Of a stretch of 7,545 nucleotides of DNA, positions 6,146 to 7,545 are shown piece by piece. The notes under the pieces were generated by a model that searched no databases, was not told the origin of the DNA, and was given only the letters and a program-made list of their open reading frames with translations. The first letter of the stretch is position 1, and each line of letters opens with the position of its first letter. The DNA comes from Lactobacillus sp. (lineage in GTDB: Bacteria > Bacillota > Bacilli > Lactobacillales > Lactobacillaceae), in NCBI GenBank assembly GCA_003482405.1, contig DMZB01000249.1, forward strand, positions 1-7,545, read 5' to 3'. The translations under genes and the position numbers were made by a program.

Positions 6146-6166
6146 AGCCTGATTGATAGGCTTTTT
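6146..6166 (+). terminator. Small orphan terminator
   Basis: AGCCT (6146-6150) and AGGCT (6158-6162) form a 5-bp stem with a 7-base loop, followed by a short T run to 6166 and preceded by AAAA. No gene lies between the previous strong terminator (5974-6005) and this one, so it may end a short RNA or be a backup terminator. Confidence 0.45.
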
Positions 6167-6241
6167 AGCTATTTAAACATTAACGCAAGTCATTATTGAT
6201 GGGACAATTCTTTAAGTTTTTCTGAATTTTGCAAAAATGTT

Positions 6242-6250
6242 TGCGATAAT
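6242..6250 (+). promoter_or_regulatory. Extended -10 promoter for the secreted-protein gene
   Basis: TGCGATAAT at 6242-6250 is an extended -10 (TG, one base, then GATAAT, five of six to consensus). The -35 region is poor, which extended -10 promoters tolerate. The transcript would start near 6257 and keep the full ribosome binding site of the gene at 6340. Confidence 0.45.
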
Positions 6251-6287
6251 GGTAATTGGATCGCTGAACTAAAGAAAACCTAACACA

Positions 6288-6318
6288 ATTGACTGAAAGT
6301 TTTAACGGTCAATATCAT
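6288..6318 (+). promoter_or_regulatory. Inverted repeat overlapping a second promoter-like element
   Basis: ATTGAC (6288-6293) and GTCAAT (6308-6313) form an inverted repeat with centres 20 bp apart, about two helical turns, the geometry of a dimeric regulator site. The same bases give TTGACT (6289-6294) and TATCAT (6313-6318) with an 18-bp spacer, each five of six to consensus. A transcript from here would begin almost at the ribosome binding site (6324-6329), so an operator role for the upstream promoter may be more natural. This is inference. Confidence 0.35.
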
Positions 6319-6339
6319 GAAATGAGGGACAAGTAAATT

Positions 6340-6999
6340 ATGAATACACAGCACCGATCTGCACCACTTGGGGGAAAACATCCAATACGGCGCTTTAATG
6401 TCATCGTATTAGCACTCATGAGTTGTTTGCTTATTGTGGGCATAGGGACACAGCCGGTTTCAGCTACCACAAAACGTCATTTGGCGGTGGCTAAGAAACA
6501 TCAAACAACCAGCAAACAGAAGCAAACGCTTTTTTGGCAGAATCATGGTTACACCGGCACTTTTAAACGGCAGAGTACTTTGAGCAAAAAGCAGATGCTA
6601 CATAACAAGTTGATGCTAGTGTTTACGAAAGATAATCAATTTCGTCAACGGGTCACGACTTCATTGAGTATGGCAGGAATTCAAGAACAAGTAACCGATG
6701 GCACTGTTACCAAAAAAGGCAACATTTTGACGCTTGTGCCTAAATCCACGGCGACAGCGGTATATAAAACGGCTAGTGATTACGATAAACACGCCGCATC
6801 AAACTATCACAGTAGTGGCGCGGCCTTTAACAATCAATTGATTTTTGCAGCAGACGGTCAGCCGCTGATGTATCGAATCAATGTTAAGCACCACCGAATT
6901 ACGGGTTTGAAGACTAAGGCTACTGTGATCATGAAACAGGGGAAGACGGCGACTCTGGCGACTGCACAAGATTACATTAAGCCGTTTGCAAAGCAGTAG
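6340..6999 (+). CDS. Secreted basic protein of unknown function
   Basis: I do not recognise this 219-residue protein. It begins with a long Sec signal peptide: charged n-region (residues 1-18, including RRF), hydrophobic core (19-36) and a probable signal peptidase I site after VSA (Ala42). The mature part of about 177 residues is rich in Lys, Thr, Gln and His and very basic. From about residue 72 it reads like a small beta-sheet domain: GTFKRQS, then LMLVFTKDNQFRQRV, then GTVTKKGNILTLVPKS, then QLIFAADGQPLMYRI. That alternation of strand and glycine turn recurs in many small lactobacillar secreted proteins. No sortase LPXTG motif, transmembrane tail or lipobox is present, and the only Cys (29) lies in the signal, so the product should be released or charge-bound to the wall. 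GAGGGA (6324-6329) precedes ATG 6340 by 10 nt. The UspA gene follows 63 bp later without a clear terminator. Confidence 0.83.
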   Translation: MNTQHRSAPLGGKHPIRRFNVIVLALMSCLLIVGIGTQPVSATTKRHLAVAKKHQTTSKQKQTLFWQNHGYTGTFKRQSTLSKKQMLHNKLMLVFTKDNQFRQRVTTSLSMAGIQEQVTDGTVTKKGNILTLVPKSTATAVYKTASDYDKHAASNYHSSGAAFNNQLIFAADGQPLMYRINVKHHRITGLKTKATVIMKQGKTATLATAQDYIKPFAKQ

Positions 7000-7062
7000 T
7001 GATTTAAACTAGCTTTATCACAGTGACAACGGTTACAATTGACTGTGAAGGAGTTGTTTAAC

Positions 7063-7545
7063 ATGGCAAATAGTGAACACAAGAAAACACACAGCGACGA
7101 TGTTATTAAAGGTAAAGTCTACGATTATCAGCGTGTACTGGTCGGGGTCGATGATTCCCCAGATGCACAATTAGCTTATCAGTATGCGGTTAAACAGGCG
7201 AAGGAAGATAAGTCTGAACTGGTGATCGTTAGCATTCTTGAAGAGCAGGATGTCAATGTCTTTACAGCATTGAGTAAAGAAATGTTGGATCAACAGCGTG
7301 CTGCCATTCAGGCGCGTTTGGACAAGTACCGTAAAACGGCTGAAAATTCAGGCGTTAAGTCGGTCAAAACGCTGATTGCGGAAGGTGACCCTGGGGAAAC
7401 CATTGTCAAACAGGTCATTCCTCAAGTTGATCCAGATCTTGTGATCGTCGGCTCTTTGTCACGCCAGGGGGTGGCGAAGTACTTTGGCAGCCAGGCAGCA
7501 TATGTGGCCAAGTATTCACCAGTTTCCGTACTGGTCGTCCGGTAG
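7063..7545 (+). CDS. Universal stress protein, UspA family
   Basis: A 160-residue cytosolic protein with one Usp domain (about residues 23-160). Strand one, RVLVGVDDSPDAQLAYQYA, has the conserved acidic residue Asp30. The segments SELVIVSILEE, then TLIAEGDPGETIVKQV, then PDLVIVGSLSRQG and the closing SPVSVLVV are all family-typical. The nucleotide-loop motif G-x2-G-x9-G-(S/T) of ATP-binding members is imperfect: it reads G130-S-L-S133, then 8 residues, then G142-S143, so the second Gly is Ser and the spacer is one shorter. A 22-residue Lys/His/Asp-rich extension precedes the domain. I chose ATG 7063 because AAGGAG (7048-7053) lies 9 nt upstream; an in-frame TTG at 7039 lies ahead of that site and would be spurious. 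The stop codon is the last base of the window, so downstream context is unseen. Usp proteins support survival under stress; the exact role here is unknown. Confidence 0.92.
   Translation: MANSEHKKTHSDDVIKGKVYDYQRVLVGVDDSPDAQLAYQYAVKQAKEDKSELVIVSILEEQDVNVFTALSKEMLDQQRAAIQARLDKYRKTAENSGVKSVKTLIAEGDPGETIVKQVIPQVDPDLVIVGSLSRQGVAKYFGSQAAYVAKYSPVSVLVVR

Larger units (their letters stand above)
6006..6339 (+). other. Gene-free region with repeat, orphan terminator and promoters
   Basis: No protein gene is supported in these 334 bases. The region contains a degenerate 27-bp tandem repeat (6031-6084), a small perfect hairpin TTTCG/CGAAA (6129-6133, 6138-6142), an orphan terminator (6146-6166) and the promoter region of the secreted-protein gene (about 6220-6339). 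A promoter-like TTGGCA (6023-6028) with AATTAT (6045-6050, 16-bp spacing) in front of the repeat and terminator suggests a possible short non-coding transcript. Confidence 0.5.

Noticed and set aside
6144..6200. 18-codon ORF starting MSLIDRLFSYL downstream of the repeat region
   Set aside because: It has no Shine-Dalgarno, its first codons form the small terminator, and nothing else supports translation.
6999..7021. GTGAT/ATCAC inverted repeat after the secreted-protein gene as a terminator
   Set aside because: Only 5 bp with a 13-base loop and no T run follows, so it is too weak to call a terminator.
7034..7039. TACAAT as a -10 for a separate UspA promoter
   Set aside because: No acceptable -35 lies at 16-18 bp, and the transcript would start at the Shine-Dalgarno. 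Co-transcription from upstream is at least as likely.

Overview
The window looks like a chromosomal segment of a low-to-moderate GC Gram-positive bacterium, most likely a member of the Lactobacillaceae. The reasons are strong AGGAG-type ribosome binding sites, a T-box leader in front of a methionine transporter operon, a lipobox substrate-binding protein, and several small membrane-anchored or secreted proteins of lactobacillar style. Every gene I can support is on the + strand. No mobile element, CRISPR array, tRNA or rRNA is visible.

Layout. Positions 1-30 hold the terminator of a gene lying to the left. A monocistronic aldo/keto reductase of the YghZ type (238-1227) follows. Next come a promoter and a long methionine-type T-box leader (about 1340-1631) ending in an intrinsic terminator. 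This leader controls the D/L-methionine ABC importer operon: metQ lipoprotein (1739-2473), metN ATPase (2713-3831) and metI permease (3834-4532), closed by a strong terminator (4572-4611). A second unit holds a six-helix HdeD/DUF308-type membrane protein (4716-5243) and a membrane-anchored protein of unknown function (5283-5993). Its terminator hairpin overlaps the last codons. A gene-free stretch (6006-6339) contains a degenerate 27-bp tandem repeat and an orphan small terminator. The right end holds a secreted basic protein of unknown function (6340-6999) and a UspA-type universal stress protein (7063-7545), whose stop codon is the last base of the window.

How the genes work together. When uncharged tRNA-Met accumulates, the T-box should let transcription through into metQNI. 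MetQ would then capture methionine outside the membrane, MetI would carry it across and MetN would power the transport. The notable point is that metQ carries an in-frame TAA at codon 245. The frame downstream stays open and family-like for another 31 codons up to a second stop, so the lipoprotein has lost its C-terminal end by what looks like a recent single-base nonsense mutation (or there is a sequencing error or readthrough). The right half of the window (HdeD-like, anchored protein, secreted protein, UspA) has the flavour of an envelope or general stress neighbourhood, but that is inference from only two recognisable families.

I did not find convincing evidence of an entirely new system. 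The best leads are the broken metQ, the variant T-box, the metQ-metN intercistronic hairpin, the possible small-RNA unit at about 6023-6166, and the two unrecognised extracytoplasmic proteins.
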